Assembly: GCA_002381185.1 (NCBI GenBank)
Contig: DFOA01000017.1
Span: forward strand, 248,209 to 312,208
Direction: 5' to 3'
DNA: 64,000 nt
Source: Firmicutes bacterium UBA3553
Lineage (GTDB): Bacteria > Bacillota > Clostridia > Tissierellales > Sedimentibacteraceae
The notes under the pieces were generated by a model. It saw nothing but the letters and a program-made list of their open reading frames with translations, had not been told where the DNA came from and did no database searches. Position numbers and translations under genes: made by a program. The first letter of the stretch is position 1. Every line of letters starts with the position of its first letter. Of the stretch, positions 18,265-26,822 are shown one piece after another.

Positions 18265-18487
18265 AAAGCGATGAAAAAGAGGAGTAGGTGCATAAACTTC
18301 ACAGAGATTGAAGACCGGAGGTTGAGAGTCTTCATAAGTCAATTTGCATTGAAGGTAGCTTTGGAGCATTTAATCTGAAACTTAAGTAGGATTAAACGGT
18401 GTGACCGTTATAGAATTAAGAGCCAGTAATGGAAATTAGGTGGTACCGCGGGTTTTCTCGTCCTTATGACGAGAATGCCCGTTTTTT
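18265..18487 (+). ncRNA. T-box leader of valS (Val specifier GTA)
   Basis: Stem I carries GAAGGTAGCTTTGGAG with the specifier GTA at 18355-18357, a Val codon. The antiterminator motif AGGTGGTACCGCGGG is at about 18438-18451. A terminator follows, with CTCGTC/GACGAG inside GCGGG...GCCCG and then TTTTTT. Uncharged tRNA-Val should promote read-through into valS. Confidence 0.92.
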
Positions 18488-18502
18488 GATGCCATTCTTC
18501 GC

Positions 18503-18523
18503 GGGGACGGTTCTTTTTGAGAC
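18503..18523 (+). repeat. Dispersed repeat, half copy (GGGGACGGTTCTTTTTGAGAC)
   Basis: This is a single arm of the inverted repeat family found complete at 21267, 24635 and 35676. It sits between the valS T-box terminator and the valS start. Confidence 0.7.
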
Positions 18524-18604
18524 TGATTCGCGATACCACGCAAAGGATGTAGTGAACGACCTTATCGTTCTGCTTTATAAAATTATCTAGAAAGGAATGA
18601 TATT

Positions 18605-21256
18605 ATGAATAATATACCAAGCAAGTATAATCCTAAAGAATTTGAAGAGAAGGTTTATAATATTTGGATGGAAGAAAACTGCTTCAGAGCAGAAGTGAAT
18701 CCTGACAAAAAACCATTTACAATTGTGATGCCGCCTCCCAATATTACAGGACAGCTTCACATGGGCCACGCCCTTGACATGACTCTACAGGATGTATTGA
18801 CGAGATGGAAGAGGATGGAGGGTTTTGAAGCCTTGTGGCTGCCTGGCTCAGACCATGCCAGCATTGCCACGGAGGTTAAGGTTGTAGAAAAGATTAAAAA
18901 AGAAGAAGGAAAATCAAAGGAAGAACTGGGTAGAGAGGAATTCTTAAAAAGGGCCTGGAAGTGGAAGGAAGAATACGGCGGAAGAATAGTTGAACAAGTC
19001 AAAAAACTGGGAAATTCCTGTGACTGGTCAAGAGAAAGATTTACAATGGATGAGGGCTGTAATGAGGCAGTTAAGGAATTCTTTATTAATTTATATAACA
19101 AAGGACTTATTTACAGGGGCAACAGAATTATCAACTGGTGTCCGGACTGCCACACAACATTGTCAGACGCCGAGGTTGAATATGAGGACACGCCGGGAAA
19201 TTATTACTATGTAAAATATCCATATGCTGATAATCCCGAGGATTATTTCGTTGTTGCAACAACAAGACCTGAAACAATGTTTGGAGATGTTGCCATAGCC
19301 GCACATCCTGAAGATGAAAGATACAAACACCTGATAGGAAGAAAAGTAATTGTACCTTTGGTAGGAAGAGAAATACCTATTATTGCCGATGAATATCCTG
19401 ATATGACAAAGGGAACAGGTGCATTAAAAATAACTCCATGCCATGACCCTAATGACTTTGAAATAGGACTTCGCCATGATTTGGAACAAATCAACTGCAT
19501 GAATGATGACGGCACTATGAATGAAGAGGCCGGAAAATACAACGGCATGGACCGCTATGAATGCAGAAAGTTATTTGTTAAGGATCTTGAAGACAGCGGA
19601 TTTATGTTAAAAACAGAAAAGACAGATCATAACGTTGGAACATGCTACAGATGCCACAACATAATTGAACCGAGAGTATCGGACCAATGGTTTGTAAGCA
19701 TGAAATCTCTTGCTGAACCCGCATTGAAAGCAAGTGCAGATAAAGAAGTTGAATTCGTTCCGGAACGTTTTACAAAAATTTATACCCATTGGCTTGAAAA
19801 CATAAGGGACTGGTGTATATCAAGGCAGCTTTGGTGGGGACACAGAATACCGGCATATTATTGTCAGGAATGCGGTGAAATCATGGTTTCTAAAGAAGCT
19901 CCTGAAAAGTGCTCTAAATGTGGCAGCAGTGATATCAAGCAGGATGAAGATGTTCTAGATACATGGTTCTCATCAGGATTATGGCCTTTTTCAACATTGG
20001 GATGGCCTAATGAAACAGAGGATTTAAAATATTTCTATCCCACAGATGTACTTGTAACAGGCTATGACATCATATTCTTCTGGGTTGTTCGCATGGTATT
20101 TTCCGCATTGGAAGCAACCGGAGAATCACCTTTCAAGCATGTATTCATCCATGGTCTGGTGAGAGATGCAGAAGGCAGAAAGATGAGCAAGTCCCTGGGA
20201 AACGGTATTGATCCGCTTGAAGTTATCGACCAGTTTGGTGCTGATGCTTTAAGATTTATGCTTATGACAGGAATTTCACCGGGAAATGATACCCGTTTTA
20301 ACAATGACAAACTTGAATCAAGCCGTAACTTTGCCAATAAGCTGTGGAATGCATCAAGATTTGTTCTTATGAACATTGAAGGCGATTTAACAGATAAAGA
20401 AACAGCAAAGAAAAATTACAAGACTGAAGACAAATGGATTATTTCAAGGGCTAACAAAGCAGCTAAAGAAGTAAAAGAAAACCTTGATAAATTTGAATTA
20501 GGCCTTGCGGCTCAAAGAGTTTATGATTTCATCTGGAATGAATACTGCGATTGGTACATTGAAATTGTTAAGCCGAGATTATATGGCGGAGAAGGAACAG
20601 ACAAAGACACGGCAAGATTTGTTCTTATAAGGGTATTAAAAGATATGCTGAAGCTTTTGCATCCATTTATGCCGTTCATAACAGAAGAAATCTGGTCATA
20701 CCTTCCTGATACAGATTCGAGACTGGTTAAGTCAGAGTGGCCTTTATTCAACGAAGAAGAAAACTTTGAGGAAGCGGAAAGCTCTATGGAATTTATCATG
20801 GAAGCAGTAAGAAGTATCCGTAACACAAGAGCTGAAATGAATGTTGCACCTTCAAGAAAAGCAAGAGCAATATTTGTACCCAACAAAGAAAATATAAGCG
20901 AATTTATACAGTCTGGAGCTCAGCACTTTGCTACACTTGCAAATATTACAGAAGTTACAATAGTTAATGATAAGTCATTGATAGAGGAAGATACAGCATC
21001 ATCTGTAATAGACGGAACTGAAATTTATCTGCCATTGTCAGATTTAATCGATTACGAAAAAGAAATAGAAAGACTTGAAAAAGAAAAATCAAGACTTGAA
21101 GGCGAGCTCCAAAGAGTTTATAATAAATTGAACAATGAAAAATTTATCAGCAAGGCACCTGAAAGTGTAGTTAATGAAGAAAAAGAAAAACTTACTAAAT
21201 ATCAGTCAATGATGGAAAAGGTGTCGGAAAGACTGGAACAATTAAAAAACAAATAA
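18605..21256 (+). CDS. valS: Valyl-tRNA synthetase
   Basis: The 883-residue class I synthetase shows the HIGH-type motif PPPNITGQLHMGHALD (HMGH at 52-55) and KMSKS at 526-530. Zinc-ribbon cysteines occur in the centre (CQECGE and CSKCGS). A C-terminal coiled-coil arm (about residues 815-880, IERLEKEKSRLEGELQRVYN) is specific to ValRS. The length is normal. Expression is controlled by the T-box with a GTA specifier just upstream. Confidence 0.96.
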   Translation: MNNIPSKYNPKEFEEKVYNIWMEENCFRAEVNPDKKPFTIVMPPPNITGQLHMGHALDMTLQDVLTRWKRMEGFEALWLPGSDHASIATEVKVVEKIKKEEGKSKEELGREEFLKRAWKWKEEYGGRIVEQVKKLGNSCDWSRERFTMDEGCNEAVKEFFINLYNKGLIYRGNRIINWCPDCHTTLSDAEVEYEDTPGNYYYVKYPYADNPEDYFVVATTRPETMFGDVAIAAHPEDERYKHLIGRKVIVPLVGREIPIIADEYPDMTKGTGALKITPCHDPNDFEIGLRHDLEQINCMNDDGTMNEEAGKYNGMDRYECRKLFVKDLEDSGFMLKTEKTDHNVGTCYRCHNIIEPRVSDQWFVSMKSLAEPALKASADKEVEFVPERFTKIYTHWLENIRDWCISRQLWWGHRIPAYYCQECGEIMVSKEAPEKCSKCGSSDIKQDEDVLDTWFSSGLWPFSTLGWPNETEDLKYFYPTDVLVTGYDIIFFWVVRMVFSALEATGESPFKHVFIHGLVRDAEGRKMSKSLGNGIDPLEVIDQFGADALRFMLMTGISPGNDTRFNNDKLESSRNFANKLWNASRFVLMNIEGDLTDKETAKKNYKTEDKWIISRANKAAKEVKENLDKFELGLAAQRVYDFIWNEYCDWYIEIVKPRLYGGEGTDKDTARFVLIRVLKDMLKLLHPFMPFITEEIWSYLPDTDSRLVKSEWPLFNEEENFEEAESSMEFIMEAVRSIRNTRAEMNVAPSRKARAIFVPNKENISEFIQSGAQHFATLANITEVTIVNDKSLIEEDTASSVIDGTEIYLPLSDLIDYEKEIERLEKEKSRLEGELQRVYNKLNNEKFISKAPESVVNEEKEKLTKYQSMMEKVSERLEQLKNK

Positions 21257-21266
21257 GCAAATAAGA

Positions 21267-21311
21267 GACGGTTCTTTTTGATTGACTAAATGCCAATTAA
21301 AAAGAACCGTC
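21267..21311. repeat. Dispersed inverted repeat, full copy with 13-bp arms
   Basis: The arms GACGGTTCTTTTT and AAAAAGAACCGTC flank a 19-base spacer. It lies just after valS and upstream of the ribosome-binding site of the next gene. It could act as a weak terminator, but the spacer is unrelated to other copies, so it looks like a mobile or remnant repeat. Confidence 0.8.
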
Positions 21312-21329
21312 AACATAAAGGAGGATATT

Positions 21330-22346
21330 ATGACATATCAGGAATTATTGGAGAAGGCAAGAGAAAAAATGTCACCACAATGCAGGGTGTGCAAGGAATG
21401 CAACGGGGTTGTATGTAAGGGCGAAATTCCCGGAACAGGCGGAAAGGGCAGCGGAGCTGCATTTAAGATTTGTTTGGATTTTTTATCTTCAGTAAAAATC
21501 AAACTTGATACGATTTATGAAAATGAAGGACAAGATACATCTGTTTCATTGTTTGGAAAAACATTTAAATATCCTTTTTTTGTAGCTCCCATAGGCGGAA
21601 TGAATTTAAATTACAATGGCGCCATAACTGAAACAGAATATGATGAGGCAGTTGTGTTTGGGTCCATAAGTGCGGGAACAGCTGCATTTACAGGCGATGG
21701 TGCAAATGACAGTCTTTTCTTGGACAGCCTTCCGATAATCAAAAAAGCAAACGGTATGGCTGTACCTACAGTGAAGCCTTGGAAAAACGACAAGGTTCTG
21801 GAAAAAGTGAGAATGCTTGAAGAAGCAAACGCTATGGCATTTGCAATGGATATCGATTCAGCGGGACTGATAAATTTAGCATTGGCAGGCAAGCCTGTGT
21901 CGGCGAAAAGTGTTAAGGAGCTTTCTGAAATAACAAGTGCCACAAAGGTACCATTTATAATCAAGGGAGTAATGACTAAAGAAGGAGCTATAAAAGCTTT
22001 GGAGGCAGGTGCTTACGGCATAGTTGTATCTTCACACGGCGGAAGGGTTTTGGAACATGCTCCTGCAACATGCTCAATGCTTCCTGAAATCAGGGAAGCA
22101 GTGGGAGATAAATTGAAAATATTTGTTGACGGAGGAATCCGTTCAGGTGCAGATGTGTTCAAGGCAATCGCCTTAGGAGCAGATGCAGTACTGATAGGAA
22201 GGCCATATGTAATAGCTGCATTTGGCGGCGGAGCAGAAGGCGTTGAATTATATACTGAGAAGATTGGTGCCGAACTCAGAGATGTGATGATTATGTCGGG
22301 ATGTAAAGATTTAAGCGACATAACAAGAGACAAAATAATATTTTAA
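21330..22346 (+). CDS. FMN-dependent alpha-hydroxy-acid dehydrogenase/oxidase family protein
   Basis: The 338-residue TIM-barrel flavoprotein is related to L-lactate oxidase and glycolate oxidase. Visible motifs are FVAPIGGMNLNY near residue 75, MAVPTVKPW, PFIIKGVMTKEGA with the flavin-contacting lysine, the substrate-binding SSHGGRVLEH, and VDGGIRSGADVFKAIALGADAVLIGRPY for the FMN phosphate. The N-terminus has a short Cys-rich element (CRVCKECNGVVC), as in clostridial homologues. The ATG at 21330 follows AAAGGAGGATATT. An open frame reaching back to 21282 runs into the inverted repeat and was rejected. The substrate is not identified. Confidence 0.8.
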   Translation: MTYQELLEKAREKMSPQCRVCKECNGVVCKGEIPGTGGKGSGAAFKICLDFLSSVKIKLDTIYENEGQDTSVSLFGKTFKYPFFVAPIGGMNLNYNGAITETEYDEAVVFGSISAGTAAFTGDGANDSLFLDSLPIIKKANGMAVPTVKPWKNDKVLEKVRMLEEANAMAFAMDIDSAGLINLALAGKPVSAKSVKELSEITSATKVPFIIKGVMTKEGAIKALEAGAYGIVVSSHGGRVLEHAPATCSMLPEIREAVGDKLKIFVDGGIRSGADVFKAIALGADAVLIGRPYVIAAFGGGAEGVELYTEKIGAELRDVMIMSGCKDLSDITRDKIIF

Positions 22347-22391
22347 ATAATTGAGGGACATTTGCGAGCCCTCCCGAACGAGGAAATGTTT

Positions 22392-22433
22392 GCACAAAAA
22401 TCATTGGAAATTCAGTGATTTTTGTGCTTTTTC
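22392..22433 (+). terminator. Rho-independent terminator
   Basis: The arms GCACAAAAATCA and TGATTTTTGTGC pair perfectly and are followed by TTTTTC. It ends the hydroxyacid dehydrogenase transcript. Confidence 0.85.
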
Positions 22434-22500
22434 TATTGTTAATAATTTGGAAGTGTGATATTATGCACTGGGTATTATAATATTATATTTGGAGATAGAT

Positions 22501-24144
22501 ATGATTAAACAGTATTTTCAAGATTTGAAGCTTGAATTCAAAGGTTACAACAGTAAAAAATTTACGCAGGATGCTATGGCAGGTTTGACAGTTACTGCAG
22601 TAGCGCTGCCTCTGGCACTGGCATTTGGTGTCAGTTCAGGTGCTGATGCTGCAGCGGGTCTTATTACGGCAATTATAGCAGGCATATTAATAGGAGGGCT
22701 GTCAGGTGCTTCCTATCAGATTTCAGGACCAACAGGGGCTATGTCGGCAATATTAATGGCTCTTGCAATGAAATATGGATTAAAAGGAGTTTTTTTAGCA
22801 GGGTTTTTATCCGGTATAATTTTACTTACAGCAGCTGCCTTTCGTTTCGGAAAGCTCGTATCCTTCATACCCTCGCCTGTTATTACCGGATTTACTTCGG
22901 GCATTGCAATAATTATAGCTTTGGGACAAGTAGATAATATTTTTGGAACAGTATCAGCTGGAGAGAATGCGGTGCAAAAGCTTCTATCTTATACTGAACT
23001 TGGTTTTACACCAAATTTGTATGCGGTAATGTTTGGGGTATCGGTTATTGTAATAATGACAGTGTGGCCTAAGAAATGGAACAGATTTCCGTCATCACTG
23101 GCCGGTATTATTATTGCGCTTGCAGTAAACTGGATTTTTGATTTGCCGGTAAATGTGGTAGGAGATATACCAAGGACATTATTTTCAGAAAACAGACTTA
23201 CATTTGACATGCTGACTCTTCCGAATGTAATGAATATGATAAGCCCGGCACTAAGCATCGCAATGCTTGGCATGATCGAAAGCTTATTGTGCGGAGCATC
23301 GGCAGGGAAAATGAAGAACGAAAAGCTTAATGCGGACAGAGAATTAATAGCCCAGGGTATCGGGAATATGATAATTCCTCTATGCGGCGGAGTTCCTGCA
23401 ACGGCTGCAATCGCAAGAACAAGTGTTGCAATTAAATCCGGCGGTCAAACACGGTTAGTCAGCATAATACATTCAGCAGGTCTTCTTGCTTCCATGTTTT
23501 TACTGGGTTCTGTCATGTCTAAAATTCCTTTGTCTGCTCTTGCGGGAGTATTAATGGTCACTGCCTGGAGAATGAACGAATGGCATGAAATAAAGTATAT
23601 ATTTAACAAAAAGTTTGGTACTGCCATAATAGAATTTGTTGTAACAATGGTCGCAACAGTTATGTTTGATCTGACAATTGCTATATTGATAGGTGTATTT
23701 TTGGGAATTATGATTTATGTAGTAAAGAATTCTGAATTAAAAATTGATGCGAGCCCTGTAGATATCAAGAGAATAAAAGGGCATGAAGTTTCAGAAAATC
23801 ATGTTAATACAAAAATTGTTTATTTGACAGGTCCTCTTTTCTTTGTAACAAGAGAAAAATTGAAATTACTTGCAGAATATGCCCGCAATACTGAAAATAT
23901 AGTAGTTTCAATGCGTGCCGTTACAACAATAGATGAATCTGCAGTCAGTGAATTTAAGGAAGTAGTTAACATAATAACGGGAAGTGGTACAAACATTTTA
24001 TTCTGCGGAATTCAGCCCAACGTTAAAGAAATGTTTGACCGTTCAGGAATGACTGAGTTAGTAGATAATGATTTAATATTCTGGGATGCAATAGAAGCAT
24101 TAAAATATCTGGAAATAATACAAACAGAAAAAATAACAGCATAG
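22501..24144 (+). CDS. SulP-family anion permease with STAS domain
   Basis: The 547-residue protein has 10-12 hydrophobic segments with the SulP entry motif DAMAGLTVTAVALPLALAFG and the conserved SGPTGAMSAILMAL. A C-terminal STAS domain follows (about residues 435-540, KIVYLTGPLFFVTREKL and VTTIDESAVSEFKEV). Members carry sulfate, bicarbonate or dicarboxylates. The sequence does not settle which. The ATG at 22501 follows TTGGAGATAGAT. The frame extends to a TTG at 22489, but that would remove the ribosome-binding site. Confidence 0.87.
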   Translation: MIKQYFQDLKLEFKGYNSKKFTQDAMAGLTVTAVALPLALAFGVSSGADAAAGLITAIIAGILIGGLSGASYQISGPTGAMSAILMALAMKYGLKGVFLAGFLSGIILLTAAAFRFGKLVSFIPSPVITGFTSGIAIIIALGQVDNIFGTVSAGENAVQKLLSYTELGFTPNLYAVMFGVSVIVIMTVWPKKWNRFPSSLAGIIIALAVNWIFDLPVNVVGDIPRTLFSENRLTFDMLTLPNVMNMISPALSIAMLGMIESLLCGASAGKMKNEKLNADRELIAQGIGNMIIPLCGGVPATAAIARTSVAIKSGGQTRLVSIIHSAGLLASMFLLGSVMSKIPLSALAGVLMVTAWRMNEWHEIKYIFNKKFGTAIIEFVVTMVATVMFDLTIAILIGVFLGIMIYVVKNSELKIDASPVDIKRIKGHEVSENHVNTKIVYLTGPLFFVTREKLKLLAEYARNTENIVVSMRAVTTIDESAVSEFKEVVNIITGSGTNILFCGIQPNVKEMFDRSGMTELVDNDLIFWDAIEALKYLEIIQTEKITA

Positions 24145-24184
24145 AAATATGAACACACATTGATGAAGTCATAGACCTATGCAT

Positions 24185-24229
24185 AATAAAAAGCGGAAGA
24201 ATCAACTGGGGATACTTCCGCTTTTTATT
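24185..24229. terminator. Bidirectional terminator between SulP gene and the DUF1540-like gene
   Basis: Perfect 15-base arms AATAAAAAGCGGAAG and CTTCCGCTTTTTATT flank a 15-base loop, with A and T tracts on both sides. It serves the converging genes on both strands. Confidence 0.88.
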
Positions 24230-24266
24230 GAGTGAAATATTTGCTATCCATGATAACACCTTTATC

Positions 24267-24419
24267 TTAGTCTTCTTCTTTTCTTAATCCTCTTTCGTGC
24301 ATTTCACATTCCTTTTGGCTGCATTTACTGTCAACATTATATATACATGTGATTGTTCCACATTTTCTAAAAGTCATTTTTGCAACCGCATCTTTAATAT
24401 CTTTCACTGTCATGCTCAT
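24267..24419 (-). CDS. Small four-cysteine protein, DUF1540-like
   Basis: The 50-residue protein contains a CGTITCIYNVDSKCSQKECEMH core, matching the C-x4-C-x-YN-x4-C-x4-C arrangement of DUF1540 metal-binding miniproteins common in spore-forming Firmicutes. The start is the ATG at 24419, seven bases after GGAGG on the minus strand. The longer upstream frame to 24539 has no ribosome-binding site and a biased hydrophobic composition. Function is unknown. Confidence 0.75.
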   Translation of the reverse strand: MSMTVKDIKDAVAKMTFRKCGTITCIYNVDSKCSQKECEMHERGLRKEED

Positions 24420-24634
24420 GACGGTACCTCCAGAATTTATTTGATAATTTATTATATCACTTAAAATGCAATTTGTAAACAATAAAATGCAAAAAATATA
24501 AAAAAATTTCAAGGAAAACACTTGCATTTGCAATTTCAATATTTATAAATTCAGAAAATACAGAATTATTACAGTTAAATACAGTCGGATTATTGGGGAA
24601 AAATGCAAGCAGATTAGTTTGTACTTCAAAAGAT

Positions 24635-24685
24635 TGAGGGACGGTTCTTTTAAGACCAAAAAGTCTCAAAAAGAACCGTCCCTCA
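24635..24685. repeat. Dispersed inverted repeat, full copy
   Basis: The arms TGAGGGACGGTTCTTTT and AAAAGAACCGTCCCTCA surround AGACCAAAAAGTCTCA, itself an inner hairpin. It lies at the 3' end of the purine permease gene, so it may also terminate that transcript. Confidence 0.85.
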
Positions 24686-24697
24686 AAGGCTGTAAGT

Positions 24698-26158
24698 TTA
24701 TTTATTGATAAAAGCAAGAACTACGAAGTTTAGCAGAAACAATATTGTTGACACAAGCAATATTGGGTGAATTTCTTTGAACTGTCCCTTGCAAGCTTTA
24801 ACTATGCAGTAGAAAATGAAGCCTGCCGCAATGCCGTAAGAAATGCTGTAACCAAATCCCATGAACACTGATGCAAAGAATGCAGGTATTGCTTCATCTA
24901 AATCTTCCCAGTTAATTTTTGTAAATGACGACATCATCATAACGCCGACTATTATTAAAACAGGAGAAGTTGCTGCTGAAGGAACTATTCCTGCAATAGG
25001 TGTAATCAAAATACATGCTAAGAATAACAATGCTGTTACAACACTCGTTAAGCCTGTACGTCCTCCTGCAGCTATACCTGCGGCGCTTTCAACATATGTT
25101 GTTGTATTTGAAGTGCCAAATACTGCTCCAACTGATGTTGCTATTGCATCTGCAAACAATGCTTTATCCATTTTGGATTTAAAACCTGTGCTTGTTTCAA
25201 GTGATTTCTGGTCTTCCTCGCTGAATATTCCGCTTCTTCTGCCGGTTCCTATAAATGTACCTATTGTATCAAATGTATCTGACAAGCTGAATGCAAATAT
25301 AGTCATTAGAACAAGAGGAATACGTGAAGGGTCGGTGAACAATGACTGCATTCCTTTAGGACCAAATGCTGCTCCGAATGTAACTCCCAGTTCGGCAAAT
25401 GCTGTTCCCAATCCTGAACTAACTGACATATGAGATAGATCTACAACTCCAAAAGGTATTCCGACTAATGTTGTAGCTATAATACTTATAAGTACAGCAC
25501 CTTTAACCTTCAATACAAGGAGAACAACTAACAGTACAAGACCTATAAGAGCAAGCTGTGTTGCAGGGTTGGTAAAGTCAACGAGGGCCGGTACAATTCC
25601 GCCGTTTGTAACTACAGAAAAAATATTGCTGTATGTTCCGTCAACTGCAAATGGCTGATTGTTTATTGAAAGTATGTTAGCTCCTTCTGAAGTAAACTGA
25701 ACAATGTTTGCGCCTTTGACGCCGATGTAAGCAATGAAAATTCCGATACCGCCGCTGATAGCATTCTGTATGCTTTCAGGGATGGCTTTGATTATGCTCT
25801 TTCTGATTTTTGTAATAGTAATAAACACATTTAATAAACCACATATAAATACCAGTGCTAATGCCTGTTCCCATGTGAATCCAAGGGCAAAAACAACTGT
25901 GTATGTAAAGAATGCGTTAAGTCCCATGCCTGGTGCCTGTGCGTAAGGAACATTAGCAAACAGTCCCATCACCAAAGTTCCTATTGCTGATGCTATAATT
26001 GTTGCTAAAAATACAGCTTGTGATGGCATTCCTGTTGCTGATAAAATTGCCGGGTTAACAAATATAATATAAGACATTGCAAAGAAAGTAGTAAAGCCGG
26101 CCATTATTTCTGTTGACACATTTGTGCCGTTTTCTTTCAGTTTAAAAAAGTTATCCAT
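24698..26158 (-). CDS. pbuG: NCS2-family guanine/hypoxanthine permease (AzgA/PbuG type)
   Basis: The 486-residue transporter of the NCS2 AzgA subfamily has the family motifs MAGFTTFFAMSYIIFVNP, QAPGMGLNAFFTY, ESIQNAISGGIGIFIAYIG and DTFDTIGTFIGTG, and 12-14 membrane segments. The start at 26158 follows GGAGGAATT on the minus strand. A longer open frame to 26305 runs through the riboswitch and was rejected. A guanine-class riboswitch with a terminator precedes it, strongly supporting purine-base uptake that is shut off by guanine or hypoxanthine. Confidence 0.9.
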   Translation of the reverse strand: MDNFFKLKENGTNVSTEIMAGFTTFFAMSYIIFVNPAILSATGMPSQAVFLATIIASAIGTLVMGLFANVPYAQAPGMGLNAFFTYTVVFALGFTWEQALALVFICGLLNVFITITKIRKSIIKAIPESIQNAISGGIGIFIAYIGVKGANIVQFTSEGANILSINNQPFAVDGTYSNIFSVVTNGGIVPALVDFTNPATQLALIGLVLLVVLLVLKVKGAVLISIIATTLVGIPFGVVDLSHMSVSSGLGTAFAELGVTFGAAFGPKGMQSLFTDPSRIPLVLMTIFAFSLSDTFDTIGTFIGTGRRSGIFSEEDQKSLETSTGFKSKMDKALFADAIATSVGAVFGTSNTTTYVESAAGIAAGGRTGLTSVVTALLFLACILITPIAGIVPSAATSPVLIIVGVMMMSSFTKINWEDLDEAIPAFFASVFMGFGYSISYGIAAGFIFYCIVKACKGQFKEIHPILLVSTILFLLNFVVLAFINK

Positions 26159-26246
26159 AATTCCTCCTGTTATTAATTTATAAGTAGTTACAAATATTAA
26201 TCCTTTGTTTACTATTTCCAATTTTAATATTAATATATCTTGAAGC

Positions 26247-26369
26247 AATAAAAAAACGAATAGAGGCCTATTCGCATCATAATCGGACAAAGCAAACTCA
26301 ATCAATAGTCAAACAATTTAAGGCTGTTTGGTAGAAACTTTGGAACCATATTATCCATATTATATTGAT
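26247..26369 (-). ncRNA. Guanine-class purine riboswitch with terminator
   Basis: On the minus strand the aptamer (26301-26369) has P1 arms ATCAAT and ATTGAT, the P2 region ending AATATGG, the junction AGTTTCTACC, P3 with loop CCTTAAA, and J3/1 GACTAT. The C in GACTAT (position 74 in the usual numbering) indicates guanine rather than adenine. A terminator with arms CGAATAG/CTATTCG and a T run lies at 26247-26275. This is an OFF switch for the NCS2 permease. Confidence 0.93.
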
Positions 26370-26447
26370 GCACTAATATTTAATTTTGACTTATGTATTA
26401 TAGCTTAATTCATGCTAATAAGCAATATGTTTTTAGAAAAAAATATA

Positions 26448-26477
26448 TTGACAATGCTTGTACAAACTGTATATAAT
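26448..26477 (+). promoter_or_regulatory. Sigma-A type promoter for ilvD leader
   Basis: TTGACA at 26448-26453 and TATAAT at 26472-26477 are separated by 18 bases, immediately ahead of the T-box leader. Confidence 0.8.
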
Positions 26478-26497
26478 TATAAAAATTAAAAGCTTTG

Positions 26498-26752
26498 ACG
26501 GAGACAAAAGTACTTAAAGTAACTTAAGAGAGCCGATGTGTGGTGCGAATCGGTGTTGACGGGTATAATGATCACTCCAGAGCTTCCGAGCCGAAGTCAG
26601 TAGGTGAGGACGCAGTCCTGCGTTATTGGGATAGAGTTCAAAAATATAATTTTTCGACTTGAATGAGGCGTTTACGCGAAATAGGGTGGTACCACGGAAA
26701 GACCTTTCGTCCCTAAATACATGTTATGTATTTAGCGACGAGAGGTTTTTTG
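26498..26752 (+). ncRNA. T-box leader of ilvD (Ile specifier ATC)
   Basis: Stem I includes ATGATCACTCCAGAG with the specifier ATC (26571-26573), an Ile codon in the same geometry as the other leaders here. The antiterminator motif GGGTGGTACCACGG is at about 26684-26697. A terminator pairs CCTTTCGTC with GACGAGAGG and ends in TTTTTTG. Starvation for Ile should open expression of ilvD. Confidence 0.92.
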
Positions 26753-26822
26753 TTATAAATGGACTACATACGGCCTTTGTCAATCGAAATTAGTTACATC
26801 AAATTAGTATCAGGAGGAAAAT

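Noticed and set aside
24861..25433. 190-codon plus-strand open frame
   Set aside because: It is antisense to the clearly supported NCS2 permease and has no ribosome-binding site.
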